Below are positions 1 to 7,521 of a DNA stretch of 64,000 bases, piece after piece. Positions within the stretch are counted from its first letter, which is position 1, and the number at the start of each line of letters is the position of its first letter. The position numbers and the translations under genes are program-made. Source of the DNA: Candidatus Merdivicinus faecavium (GTDB lineage: Bacteria > Bacillota > Clostridia > Oscillospirales > Ruminococcaceae); contig DVKD01000032.1 in NCBI GenBank assembly GCA_018716285.1, positions 62,001-126,000 of the forward strand. The letters run 5' to 3'. Below the pieces are notes generated by a model. That model had not been told where the DNA came from, searched no databases, and was given only the letters and a program-made list of their open reading frames with translations.

Positions 1-1
1 G

Positions 2-1015
2 GGGACTCCGGAAGACGTTCTCGACCAGGCGACGCTCTATATGCGCATCTATTTCATCGGGATGCCGGCCAATATGCTCTATAACTTCGGCGCAGCCATC
101 CTGCGCGCCTTTGGAGACACCCAGCGCCCGCTCTTTTTCCTGTTTATTGCAGGAATTGTCAACGTGGTATTCAACCTGATCTTCGTCATCGTTTTCCACA
201 TGGGCGTCGCAGGGGTCGCCATCGCGACGGTTATGTCCCAGACCATCTCGGCAGTCCTCGTTCTTTTGTGCCTTCTCCGGGCGGACGGGATGTACAAAGT
301 TTATTGGAAACAGCTGAAAATCCATAAGGATAAACTTCTGGGCATGGCCCGCATCGGCCTGCCGGCCGGCCTGCAGGGCGCGATCTTCTCGATCTCAAAT
401 GTCCTCATCCAGTCCTCCATCAACTCCTTCGGCTCGGTTGTCATGGCGGGCAGCACGGCCTCCAGCAATATTGAGGGGTTTGTCTACACCTCCATGAATG
501 CAATCTACCAGGCGAACCTGAGCTTCACCAGCCAGAATGTCGGCGCGCGGAAATACAGCCGCATCAACCGCATCACCCTGCTCTGCGTCGGCACTGTGAC
601 AGTGGTCGGACTGGTCATGGGGGTGGGAGCGACCCTCCTGGGCACGCCGCTGCTGCGTATCTACAACTCGGACCCGCAGGTCATTGCTTACGGCCTGGAG
701 CGGATGCGCATCGCCTGTATGCCGTATTTCCTGTGCGGCGTTATGGATGTAATGGTGGGCAGCATGCGCGGCCTCGGCTATTCCATCCTGCCGATGGTCG
801 TTTCGCTGGCCGGGGCGTGCGGCATCCGGATCCTCTGGATCTTTACCGTCTTTGCCGCTGACCGGACCATTGACGTTCTGTTCCTCTCCTACCCTGTCTC
901 GTGGGGGATCACAGCGATAGTCCACATGATCTGCTTCCTGTTCGCGCGGCGGAAGTTCCCCAAAACGGATGATGCGCCCGCACCGGTGCCGTCAGCGGCG
1001 CAGGGAGGCGCATAA
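2..1015 (+). CDS. MATE family efflux transporter, C-terminal part (5' end outside window)
   Basis: The reading frame is open from the first bases of the window, so the gene begins upstream; about 338 residues are visible. The visible part is a polytopic membrane protein with repeated hydrophobic segments and MATE-type sequence, for example the stretch around AILRAFGDTQRPL (approx. 60-130 nt) that resembles the conserved R-x-x-GD-(S/T) loop. MATE proteins export cationic drugs or metabolites using Na+ or H+ gradients; the substrate here cannot be inferred. The C-terminal tail is short, Pro/Ala-rich and cytoplasmic. The stop codon touches the ATG of the next gene, so the two are probably co-transcribed. 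Confidence 0.9.
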   Translation, partial: GTPEDVLDQATLYMRIYFIGMPANMLYNFGAAILRAFGDTQRPLFFLFIAGIVNVVFNLIFVIVFHMGVAGVAIATVMSQTISAVLVLLCLLRADGMYKVYWKQLKIHKDKLLGMARIGLPAGLQGAIFSISNVLIQSSINSFGSVVMAGSTASSNIEGFVYTSMNAIYQANLSFTSQNVGARKYSRINRITLLCVGTVTVVGLVMGVGATLLGTPLLRIYNSDPQVIAYGLERMRIACMPYFLCGVMDVMVGSMRGLGYSILPMVVSLAGACGIRILWIFTVFAADRTIDVLFLSYPVSWGITAIVHMICFLFARRKFPKTDDAPAPVPSAAQGGA

Positions 1016-1363
1016 ATGGCTTCCAAAATCAGCACCGCGAACCTGGAGCTGGGGCGGCCGACGGTCGAAACGGCGCTGCACTGCCTCTCCTTTGAGGTGC
1101 GGCACGCGCGGTCGGTGGGCTGCACCGTTTTAAAGCTCATCCACGGCTACGGCTCAAGCGGCACGGGCGGAAAGATCCGGGTCGGCGTCCGCAAACGCCT
1201 CGCCGAAATGGCCGCCAAAGGGCAGGTCAAAGCCGTGATCCCGGGGGAGGATTTCTCCATCTTTGACGAAAACACCCGCCGCGCCCTGCTCGCCTGCGAC
1301 GAACTCAGGCGGGACAGCGACCTGGAGCGGCGCAACCAGGGCATCACCGTCGTGCTGCTCTGA
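1016..1363 (+). CDS. Smr-domain-like small protein
   Basis: A 115-residue protein whose ATG follows directly on the MATE stop codon. The segment LKLIHGYGSSGTGGKIR (residues about 40-56) matches the Smr (small MutS-related) hallmark H-G-x-G-x-G-x-L/I-R, preceded by a beta strand and followed by a helix, as in the C-terminal endonuclease-like domain of MutS2. Stand-alone Smr proteins of this length are common in Clostridia. Nuclease activity is known for some family members but is not shown here. Function in this operon is unknown; co-translation with the MATE gene is likely. Confidence 0.65.
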   Translation: MASKISTANLELGRPTVETALHCLSFEVRHARSVGCTVLKLIHGYGSSGTGGKIRVGVRKRLAEMAAKGQVKAVIPGEDFSIFDENTRRALLACDELRRDSDLERRNQGITVVLL

Positions 1364-1371
1364 CGCCCGGC

Positions 1372-1398
1372 GCGGGGAGGGGCTTTCCCCTCCCCCGC
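1372..1398 (+). terminator. GC-rich hairpin after the Smr-like gene
   Basis: GCGGGGAGGGG and CCCCTCCCCCGC flank a TTT-containing loop just 9 bases after the stop codon. There is no immediate T-run, so termination is plausible but unproven. Confidence 0.4.
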
Positions 1399-1440
1399 AG
1401 CCCGGCTTTGGAAAAAAATCGCGTTTTTTGAAAAAAATGC

Positions 1441-1469
1441 TTGCAATTTGCTCCCGGCTGTGCTATAAT
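1441..1469 (+). promoter_or_regulatory. tRNA-Pro promoter
   Basis: TTGCAA at 1441-1446 and a perfect TATAAT at 1464-1469, separated by 17 bases. It ends 11 bases before the mature tRNA 5' end. Confidence 0.85.
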
Positions 1470-1480
1470 ATGAAAGTCGT

Positions 1481-1556
1481 CTGGGTGTGGCGCAGATGGT
1501 AGCGCGCTACCTTGGGGTGGTAGAGGCCGCTGGTTCAAATCCAGTCACTCAGACCA
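1481..1556 (+). tRNA. tRNA-Pro (anticodon GGG)
   Basis: A full 76-base cloverleaf can be drawn: acceptor CTGGGTG/CACTCAG (one G-T pair), D stem GCGC/GCGC, anticodon stem CTACC/GGTAG with loop TTGGGGT giving anticodon GGG, T arm GCTGG-TTCAAAT-CCAGT, and an encoded CCA end at 1554-1556. It reads CCC (and by wobble CCU) proline codons. It has its own promoter and terminator, so it is a stand-alone tRNA unit. Confidence 0.95.
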
Positions 1557-1560
1557 GGTT

Positions 1561-1602
1561 GGACCTGGAGCAAAATGTGCTCCGGGTCCTTATTTTATTT
1601 TT
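1561..1602 (+). terminator. Rho-independent terminator of tRNA-Pro
   Basis: Perfect 11-bp stem GGACCTGGAGC/GCTCCGGGTCC (one G-T pair) with a 7-base loop, followed by TTATTTTATTTTT. It starts 4 bases after CCA. Confidence 0.9.
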
Positions 1603-1694
1603 GGCGTGAGTGCCCTGCGCTGGTAATGGCGTGCAGTAAACGCGCATTCCCATACCGCGGGCGCGCGTTGTTTTATCCGGGGAGGAGGAAGCGT

Positions 1695-2900
1695 ATGATT
1701 ATCCGGGAAACTCTTGAAACAACGGTGACGGCGTCCTGCGACGTCCTGGTCTGCGGCGGTGGATTCGCCGGGATTTCGGCGGCGCTCGCGGCCGCCCGGC
1801 AGGGCGCGGACGTCATCCTGCTCGAGCGGCAGTTTTTGCTGGGCGGCCTCGGGACGGCGGGGCTTGTCACCATCTACCTGCCCCTGTGCGACGGCTGCGG
1901 AAGGCAGGTCTCCTTCGGCATCGCCGAAGAGCTGCTCCGGCTCTCCATCTCGATGGGGGCCGAAGCCATGTACCCGGCAAACTGGCTCGACCAGTCCGAC
2001 CCGGCAGGGCGGACCTGCCGGGACCCGCGCTTTGCGGTGCGGTATAACCCCTGCCTTTTCGCGATGCTGGCCGAGCGGCTGCTCCTGCAAAGCGGCGTGC
2101 GGATCCTCTACGGGAGCAGTGCTGTCGCGGTAAATCGGGACGGGGACCGGATCGCCGCCGTCATCATCGAAAACCAGTCCGGCCGGCAGGGGATCGCTGT
2201 CCGCTCGGTCGTAGACGCGACGGGAGACTGCACGGTCGCGCAGCTGGCCGGAGCGGAGACCGCGGTGTTCCGGCAGGGGAACGTGCTGGCCGCCTGGTAT
2301 TACGCGCTGGGGAAAGGCGGCTATGACCTTCACCCCCTCGGCGCCGCCGACATCCCGGACAGCGAGAAGGCCGCCGGGGCGCCCGGGGTGGAGCTGCTCA
2401 CCCCCCGGCGCTTTGCCGGCCTGGACGGGGCGGAGCTTTCGGAGATGGTGCAGCTCTCCCACGCCGCGGCCCTCCGCGACATCCAAAAAAGGCGGGAATC
2501 CGACGAAACGCTGGTCCCCACCGCCCTCCCCTCCATCCCGCAGGTCCGGATGACCCGCCGCATCGCGGGGGAGTACACACTCCACGACACTGAGCAGCAC
2601 ACCTTCTTTGCCGACTCCGTCGGCATGGTCTCCGACTGGCGGAAACGGGGGCCGGTCTACGAGGTCCCCTTCTCCACCCTCTATTCCCGCGGTATCAAAA
2701 ACCTGGCCGCCGCCGGCCGGTGCACCTCGGTGACCGACAGCATGTGGGACATCATGCGGGTGATCCCCTGCTGCGCCGTCACGGGGCAGGCTGCGGGGAC
2801 AGCCGCCGCCCTTTCGGACGATTTCGCGTCCCTGGATCCCGCGGTACTCCAGTCGGCCCTGGCCGCGCAGGGCGTCATCCTGCACGAAAAAGACCTGTGA
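1695..2900 (+). CDS. FAD-dependent oxidoreductase
   Basis: A 401-residue protein. ATG at 1695 is chosen because GGGGAGGAGG lies 7 bases upstream; longer upstream readings would overlap the tRNA terminator. The N terminus holds a Rossmann FAD-binding motif (CDVLVCGGGFAGISAALAAA, residues about 17-36) followed by E(R) at the end of the second strand. The C-terminal part has NLAAAGRCTSVTDSMWDIMR and GQAAGTAAAL, typical of the FAD_oxidored (PF12831) family. The substrate is unknown; members often sit in sugar or organic acid loci. It is monocistronic, between the tRNA terminator and a bidirectional terminator. Confidence 0.85.
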   Translation: MIIRETLETTVTASCDVLVCGGGFAGISAALAAARQGADVILLERQFLLGGLGTAGLVTIYLPLCDGCGRQVSFGIAEELLRLSISMGAEAMYPANWLDQSDPAGRTCRDPRFAVRYNPCLFAMLAERLLLQSGVRILYGSSAVAVNRDGDRIAAVIIENQSGRQGIAVRSVVDATGDCTVAQLAGAETAVFRQGNVLAAWYYALGKGGYDLHPLGAADIPDSEKAAGAPGVELLTPRRFAGLDGAELSEMVQLSHAAALRDIQKRRESDETLVPTALPSIPQVRMTRRIAGEYTLHDTEQHTFFADSVGMVSDWRKRGPVYEVPFSTLYSRGIKNLAAAGRCTSVTDSMWDIMRVIPCCAVTGQAAGTAAALSDDFASLDPAVLQSALAAQGVILHEKDL

Positions 2901-2901
2901 G

Positions 2902-2955
2902 CGCAAAAAGGCAGCGCGCACCCGTTTTTCATGGGTGCGCGCTGCTTATTTTGCG
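2902..2955. terminator. Bidirectional terminator between convergent genes
   Basis: 13-bp perfect stem GCAGCGCGCACCC/GGGTGCGCGCTGC around a 9-base loop (2911-2945), with TTATTTT on the plus side and an A-run (T-run on the minus strand) on the other. It serves the FAD oxidoreductase gene and the facing aldo/keto reductase gene. Confidence 0.9.
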
Positions 2956-2974
2956 TTTCCGGCCTCTGCCGCCG

Positions 2975-4072
2975 TCATTCCCCGAAATAGGCCCGGATCT
3001 CCTGCATCCGCGCCCCCTGCCTGACATGGAAGGGGCAGCGGGAATCGCAGTGCCCGCAGCCGACGCAGTCCCCCGCCTTCTTCTCGAGGCTCGCGTAGTG
3101 GCTTTTGGCCAGCGCGTCCCCGGCGAGGGAGAGGTCGTAGTACTTGTTGATGAGCCCGACGTCCAGCCCGGCCGGGCAGGGCTGGCAGTGGTTGCAGTAG
3201 ACGCAGGCGCCGGCCGCCTCCTGCGGCGCGAAGGTGCCGAGGACGGAGTAGTCCTTCTCCTCCGGCGCGGCGTTTCCAAAGCCCAGAATCCGCTTGAGGT
3301 CCTCCCGGCTGCGCACGCCGGGCAGCACCGTCAGCACGCCGGGTTTATCCAGCGCGTACTGGATGCACTGGTACTCGGTCAGCGCCCGGCCGAAGGGCGA
3401 GGTGCCGGCGTCCAGAAGCTGCCCGCCGGAAAACGCCTTCATCACCGAGATGCCGACGCCCTCGGCCTCGCAGCGGCGGTAGAGCTTCTGCCGCTCCTCC
3501 ACCCCGCCGATGGCAAACTCCCCTTCCCGGCTGTAGTCATAGGCCGGGTTGATGCTGAACATCAGCATATCGAGGATCCCGGCGTCCAGCGCCAGCTGCG
3601 CGACCGCCGGCGTGTGGGAGGAAAGCCCGATGTGCCGCACAACGCCCTGCTGCTTGAGCGCGAGGATGTGGTCGAGGATCCCCTCCTGCAGGACGTGCCG
3701 CAGGTCGGCCTCCTCGTCGATGCAGTGGAGGAAGCCGAAGTCGATGTAGTCGGTCTTGAGGGCGGAAAGCTGCCAGTCGACCGAGCGCTTGATGGTGTCG
3801 AGGTCGGTCGTCCAGCCGTACCTGCCGCCCTCGTAGTTGGCCCCGAAATGGATCTGGAAATAGGCGTCCTTCCGCCGCCCGGCAAGCGCCCGGCCAAAGG
3901 CGGAAAACGGCGCCGCGTCGGCGGACGCCATATCGAAATAGTTGACGCCGTTTTCCAGCGCCATCGTCATCGCGGCCTCGATCTCCCGCTCCCCGGCCGC
4001 GCCGATGGAGCTGGTGCCGAAGCCGATCACGCTGATCTGCTCGCTGCCGTGGGGAAGTTTGCGGTATTCCAT
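2975..4072 (-). CDS. Aldo/keto reductase with C-terminal 4Fe-4S ferredoxin domain
   Basis: A 365-residue protein; ATG at 4072 preceded by AGGAGG. Residues 1-270 form an AKR TIM barrel: GFGTSSIGAAG near the N terminus, an active-site-like FDMASADAAPF (the usual Asp-Tyr is altered here), HIGLSSHTP and VLPGVRS. Residues about 290-350 carry two Cys clusters, CVYCNHCQPCP and CVGCGHCDSRCPF, expected to bind 4Fe-4S centres. This fusion family (predicted oxidoreductase, COG1453 type) is common in anaerobes; electron partner and substrate are unknown. It has its own promoter and a hairpin in its leader. Confidence 0.9.
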   Translation of the reverse strand: MEYRKLPHGSEQISVIGFGTSSIGAAGEREIEAAMTMALENGVNYFDMASADAAPFSAFGRALAGRRKDAYFQIHFGANYEGGRYGWTTDLDTIKRSVDWQLSALKTDYIDFGFLHCIDEEADLRHVLQEGILDHILALKQQGVVRHIGLSSHTPAVAQLALDAGILDMLMFSINPAYDYSREGEFAIGGVEERQKLYRRCEAEGVGISVMKAFSGGQLLDAGTSPFGRALTEYQCIQYALDKPGVLTVLPGVRSREDLKRILGFGNAAPEEKDYSVLGTFAPQEAAGACVYCNHCQPCPAGLDVGLINKYYDLSLAGDALAKSHYASLEKKAGDCVGCGHCDSRCPFHVRQGARMQEIRAYFGE

Positions 4073-4104
4073 GATAAATCCTCCTGCTGCCATTTCTCGA
4101 ATCC

Positions 4105-4143
4105 GCGGCCCCGCTGCAAAAAAACATGCAGGCGCGGGGCCGC
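4105..4143 (-). other. Strong hairpin in the aldo/keto reductase leader
   Basis: Perfect 10-bp arms GCGGCCCCGC/GCGGGGCCGC plus inner TGCA/TGCA, in the 5' untranslated region about 30 bases upstream of the ATG. There is no T-run after it on the minus strand, so it is not an ordinary terminator; it may stabilise the RNA or act as a regulator site. Confidence 0.5.
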
Positions 4144-4156
4144 ACCTACATGTTTC

Positions 4157-4185
4157 ATTATAAATGAAAGCGCTCTGTTTGTCTA
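4157..4185 (-). promoter_or_regulatory. Promoter of the aldo/keto reductase gene
   Basis: Minus strand: TAGACA (4180-4185), 17-base spacer, TATAAT (4157-4162). Confidence 0.75.
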
Positions 4186-4236
4186 ATACCTCTTTCTTAT
4201 CCGCGAAAATACCTTTTCGGCATGGAACGAAGAGGC

Positions 4237-4851
4237 TTACCGCACCGCGGGGTCGGCGTACTTGTCGAGGAAGCGGGGGATGTCCAGGAAATCGGAGAGC
4301 CGCTCCCGGATGGTGGCGAGGTCCCAGTCCCACCAGCGGGTCGATTCCAGCCTCCGGATGGTGAGCGGGTCAAACCGCATCCGCAGCTTGCGGGCCGGCA
4401 CGCCGGCCATGACGGCGTACGGCTCGACGTCGTGGGTGACGACCGCGCCGCTGCCCACCGCCGCCCCGCTGCCGATGGTGACGCCCGGCATCACCGTCAC
4501 ATTGTGCCCCAGCCAGACGTCGTGCCCGAGCGTCACCCGCTTCCGGCGCCGCTCGGCGAAAAATTCCGCGTCCGCCTCCCCGAGGCCGAAGAGGTTCCGC
4601 CGGTAGGTGAAGTGGTGCTGCGCCGCCCGGGTGTAGAGGGGGTGGTTGCCGGGGTTGATGCGGACAAAGGTGGCGATGGAGCAGAATTTCCCGATATCCG
4701 CCGCGAAGATCTGATTATAACCCGCGCAGTAGGAAAAATCCCCCAGCGTGACGTCCTCCAGCTCGCTGTGCGCCTTGACTTCCGTATATGCGCCGAGGAC
4801 GGCGTCCAAAAGGAGGACGTCCTCGCCGACGGTCGGCTCTATTCCGAGCAT
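4237..4851 (-). CDS. Phosphonate-locus hexapeptide-repeat acetyltransferase
   Basis: A 204-residue left-handed beta-helix acyltransferase: hexapeptide pattern in TLGHDVWLGHNVTVMPGVTI and GSGAVVTHDVEPYAVMAG (residues about 105-150), with the His of the NPGNHP segment likely catalytic. It resembles the transferase-hexapeptide family repeatedly found in C-P lyase clusters (TIGR03308 type), a possible functional counterpart of PhnO, which N-acetylates aminoalkylphosphonates before breakdown. Its start overlaps the end of the PHP gene by 13 bases, so it is the last cistron of the phn operon. The acceptor substrate is inferred only. Confidence 0.75.
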   Translation of the reverse strand: MLGIEPTVGEDVLLLDAVLGAYTEVKAHSELEDVTLGDFSYCAGYNQIFAADIGKFCSIATFVRINPGNHPLYTRAAQHHFTYRRNLFGLGEADAEFFAERRRKRVTLGHDVWLGHNVTVMPGVTIGSGAAVGSGAVVTHDVEPYAVMAGVPARKLRMRFDPLTIRRLESTRWWDWDLATIRERLSDFLDIPRFLDKYADPAVR

Positions 4852-5645
4852 ACTGCCTGCACCCCGCTTTCTTCCGCAAGGAAGCTGCCGATTCCCGGCG
4901 CCTCCGGCTCATATTCCCCGTGAAAATCGCTGCCGCCGGTCAGGAAGAGCCCGTACTCCTCCGCAAAGGACCGGATCACGGCCCGGTCCTGCTCCGAGTG
5001 GGAGGGGTGGTTTAACTCCAGGCCGTTTAACCCGCAGGAGAAAAGCCGCGGGATGAGCGGGAAGTTTTTCTGCTGCCCGCTGTGGGCCAGCACTGCCAGC
5101 CCGCCGGCCTCCCGGATGACCCGCACCGCCTCGAAGGGATCGAGGTAGGTGATGTCAAAGGCGCAGATGCCGCCGTTTTTGAAGACGCGCTGGTAAAACG
5201 CGCCGAACATATCGGGGGCCTGGCCGGTCTTCACCAGGTATTCCATGATGTGCTGCTTGTAGATGTACTTGCCGTCTGCCTTCCGGAGGGCGTCCGGGTC
5301 GACCCGGTAGCCGTTCCGGTTGAGGACTTCGATCTGCCGCATCGAGTTGCGGTGCCGGGCCTCCAGAAGCGGCCGGACGAACTGCTCGACTGCCTCGATA
5401 TCCCGGATGCGGTAGCCGAGGATGTGCGCCTTTTTGCCGCTTTCGGGGTCCATCGCCGAGATCTCGATCCCGCCGGCCACCTGCACCGGCAGCCCCGCGG
5501 GGATCTGCCGCAGGTGGGAGAGGGTATCGTGGTCGGTGACGGCGATGGCGTCCAAGCCCCTGCGGGCCGCCTCTTCGGCCAGCTCCGCGATGGTGAAGCT
5601 CCCGTCCGACACCCGGGAGTGGAGGTGAAGGTCCGCCTTTTTCAT
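4839..5645 (-). CDS. phnPP: PHP-domain cyclic phosphodiesterase of the phosphonate pathway
   Basis: A 268-residue PHP-superfamily metalloprotein. Metal-binding motifs are visible: ADLHLHSRVSDG at the N terminus, AVTDHDTLSHL (about residue 33), GGIEISAMD, LAHSGQQ and TGGSDFHGEYEPEAPG at the C terminus. A PHP enzyme known from Eggerthella hydrolyses phosphoribosyl 1,2-cyclic phosphate, the PhnJ product, to ribose 5-phosphate and Pi. That would explain why neither phnP nor phnN is present here. Start ATG 5645 overlaps the phnL stop by 4 bases. Assignment to that reaction rests on family plus operon position. Confidence 0.8.
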   Translation of the reverse strand: MKKADLHLHSRVSDGSFTIAELAEEAARRGLDAIAVTDHDTLSHLRQIPAGLPVQVAGGIEISAMDPESGKKAHILGYRIRDIEAVEQFVRPLLEARHRNSMRQIEVLNRNGYRVDPDALRKADGKYIYKQHIMEYLVKTGQAPDMFGAFYQRVFKNGGICAFDITYLDPFEAVRVIREAGGLAVLAHSGQQKNFPLIPRLFSCGLNGLELNHPSHSEQDRAVIRSFAEEYGLFLTGGSDFHGEYEPEAPGIGSFLAEESGVQAVCSE

Positions 5646-6334
5646 GCGATCGTCCCCTCCGAAATGTTGAACACCCGGTCGCAGAGGCCGTCCATAAACT
5701 CGAGGTCGTGGAAGATGCCCACAATGCTGGCGCCCTGGTTTTTGAGCCGCATCAGCATATCCCGGACCAGCACCTTGGTCTTGTTGTCCAGCGAGGCGGT
5801 CGGCTCGTCGAGCAGCATCAGCCGCGGCTGGCGGACCATCGTGTGGGCGAGGTTTAAGCGCAGCCGTTCGCCGCCCGAAAAGGTGTTGGGGTAGATGTCC
5901 CACAGGTTTTCCGGCAGGCGGAAGTAGGCGAGCATCTCCTCGGCCCGCGCCCGCGCCTCCCCTTCCGGGACGCCGGTTTCAAGCAGGGCGTTCATCACGT
6001 GCTCCCGGGCGGTGGTGCGGGGCATGACGCTCAAAAACTGGGAGACATAGCCGATTTCGTTGCGGCGCAGGTAGAGAATCTCCCGCTCCGAAGCTTCGGT
6101 CAGGTCGATCCGCCCGAAGGCCGCGCTCTGATAGTAGATGTGCCCCCGGGAGGCGAGATAGGTGCGGTTGATGCACTTCAAGACGGTGGATTTTCCCGCT
6201 CCGGAGAGCCCGACGATGCCGATGAATTCCCCCTCCTCCAAGGTGAGGCGGATATCCTGGCAGGAGCGGATCTCCTTTTGGGCGTTGTGCAGGAAAAAGT
6301 TCTTGCAAAGGCCGTCGATGGTCAGAATTTCCAT
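5642..6334 (-). CDS. phnL: C-P lyase accessory ABC protein PhnL
   Basis: A 230-residue ABC-type ATPase without membrane partner. Walker A is GLSGAGKST (about 43-51), signature FSGGERLRLNLA, Walker B RLMLLDEPTASLD. The insertion RRNEIGYVSQFLSVMPRTTAREHV is typical of PhnL. In Escherichia coli PhnL acts with PhnI, PhnG and PhnH to couple methylphosphonate to ATP, forming ribose 1-methylphosphonate 5-triphosphate and releasing adenine. Two bases separate it from phnM and it overlaps the PHP gene, so it is translationally coupled within the operon. Confidence 0.95.
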   Translation of the reverse strand: MEILTIDGLCKNFFLHNAQKEIRSCQDIRLTLEEGEFIGIVGLSGAGKSTVLKCINRTYLASRGHIYYQSAAFGRIDLTEASEREILYLRRNEIGYVSQFLSVMPRTTAREHVMNALLETGVPEGEARARAEEMLAYFRLPENLWDIYPNTFSGGERLRLNLAHTMVRQPRLMLLDEPTASLDNKTKVLVRDMLMRLKNQGASIVGIFHDLEFMDGLCDRVFNISEGTIA

Positions 6335-6336
6335 AG

Positions 6337-7506
6337 CTACCTCCTGTATTCGACGCGGGATGTCGTGCGCCCGTCCACCAGGACGTGGGTGATGACCGGA
6401 TACCCGTCGAGGATGTCAATGACCAGCAGGTCCGCCTTCTTGCCGGGCTCGACCGAGCCGTAATCCGCCTCCAGCCCCATCGCGCGGGCGGGATTCAGGG
6501 TGGCCTTGCTCACCATCTCGGGCAGCGGAATGCCGCAGTCCCGGTTCATGGCGAAGATGCTGTGGAGGATGGCGGGCGGGTAGTAGTCGGAGCAGAGGAT
6601 GTCCGCGCAGCCGGCTTTGATCGCCTCGGCCGCCGACATATTGCCGGAGTGGGAGCCGCCGAGCAGGATGTTGGGCGCGCCCACAACGGTGGCAAAGCCC
6701 ATTTCCCGGGCGCGGCGGGCCGTTTCGATGTGGATGGGGAATTCGCTGATGTCCACCCCGATTTCCCGGTTGATTTCCAGCTTTTCCGGCGTATCGTCGT
6801 CGTGGGAGGCGACGGCGATTCCCTTTTCATGGGCCAGGGCGCAGAGCTCCCGGAGCTGCGCAAAGGACAGCGTTTCTTTGTTGCGCTGCATCTCGAGCAC
6901 CTTCTCAAAGCCCAGCTCCTCGATCTCCCGGCCGTGGTATTTGCCGATGGTCTCTTTGTAGATGGCGAGGTTGCGGTACTGCCCCTGCCCCGGCGAATGG
7001 TCCATGAAGGAAATCTCGTGCGCCAGCCCCTCTTCGATCATCGCCTTTGCGATATCGTAGGCGTCGAGGTTGTCGATCTCGATGCGCAGGTGGAAGCGGT
7101 GGTGGATCAGGTGGTTGCGGTCGTGGATGTCCCGGATGAGGGCGGCCATCTTCTCGACGTTTTCCCGGGTGCGGAGGGGGGATTTTCCGAAAAGCTCGTC
7201 CTTGAGGAGGGAGAAGGAGTGATAGATGGTGGTGATCCCCAGATGGAGCAGCTCCCGCTCGCACTCCTTGAGGGCCAGCTCAAAGTCGAACTGGGCGGTG
7301 GGGCGCGGGAGGATGAACTGCTCGATCTTGTCCGAATGGACGTCGAAGAAGCCCGGGGTGATGTACCGGCCGTGGGCGTCGATGACCCGGTCGGCCGGGG
7401 GGATTTCGTCGGCAATGGAGTGGATGCGGTCGCCGTCAATGACCAGGACCTTGCCGTCCAGGATGCGGTCCGGCTGGACGATGCGGCCGTTTTTGATTGC
7501 AATCAC
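6337..7506 (-). CDS. phnM: Alpha-D-ribose 1-methylphosphonate 5-triphosphate diphosphatase PhnM
   Basis: A 389-residue amidohydrolase-fold enzyme of the usual PhnM length. Motifs: ITPGFFDVHSDKIEQF (metal site region, residues about 49-64), EISFMDHSPGQGQYRN, VASHDDDTPEKLE, NILLGGSHSGN and CSDYYPPAILH. PhnM removes pyrophosphate from ribose 1-methylphosphonate 5-triphosphate to give the PhnJ substrate. It lies 15 bases after phnK and 2 bases before phnL, the arrangement phnK-M-L being different from the J-K-L-M order of E. coli. Confidence 0.95.
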   Translation of the reverse strand: MIAIKNGRIVQPDRILDGKVLVIDGDRIHSIADEIPPADRVIDAHGRYITPGFFDVHSDKIEQFILPRPTAQFDFELALKECERELLHLGITTIYHSFSLLKDELFGKSPLRTRENVEKMAALIRDIHDRNHLIHHRFHLRIEIDNLDAYDIAKAMIEEGLAHEISFMDHSPGQGQYRNLAIYKETIGKYHGREIEELGFEKVLEMQRNKETLSFAQLRELCALAHEKGIAVASHDDDTPEKLEINREIGVDISEFPIHIETARRAREMGFATVVGAPNILLGGSHSGNMSAAEAIKAGCADILCSDYYPPAILHSIFAMNRDCGIPLPEMVSKATLNPARAMGLEADYGSVEPGKKADLLVIDILDGYPVITHVLVDGRTTSRVEYRR

Positions 7507-7521
7507 AGAAAGAAAGCCTCC

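Noticed and set aside
1590-2921. Minus-strand frame of 443 codons opposite the FAD oxidoreductase gene
   Set aside because: Low-complexity Gly/Arg/Pro composition and it crosses the terminator; shadow.
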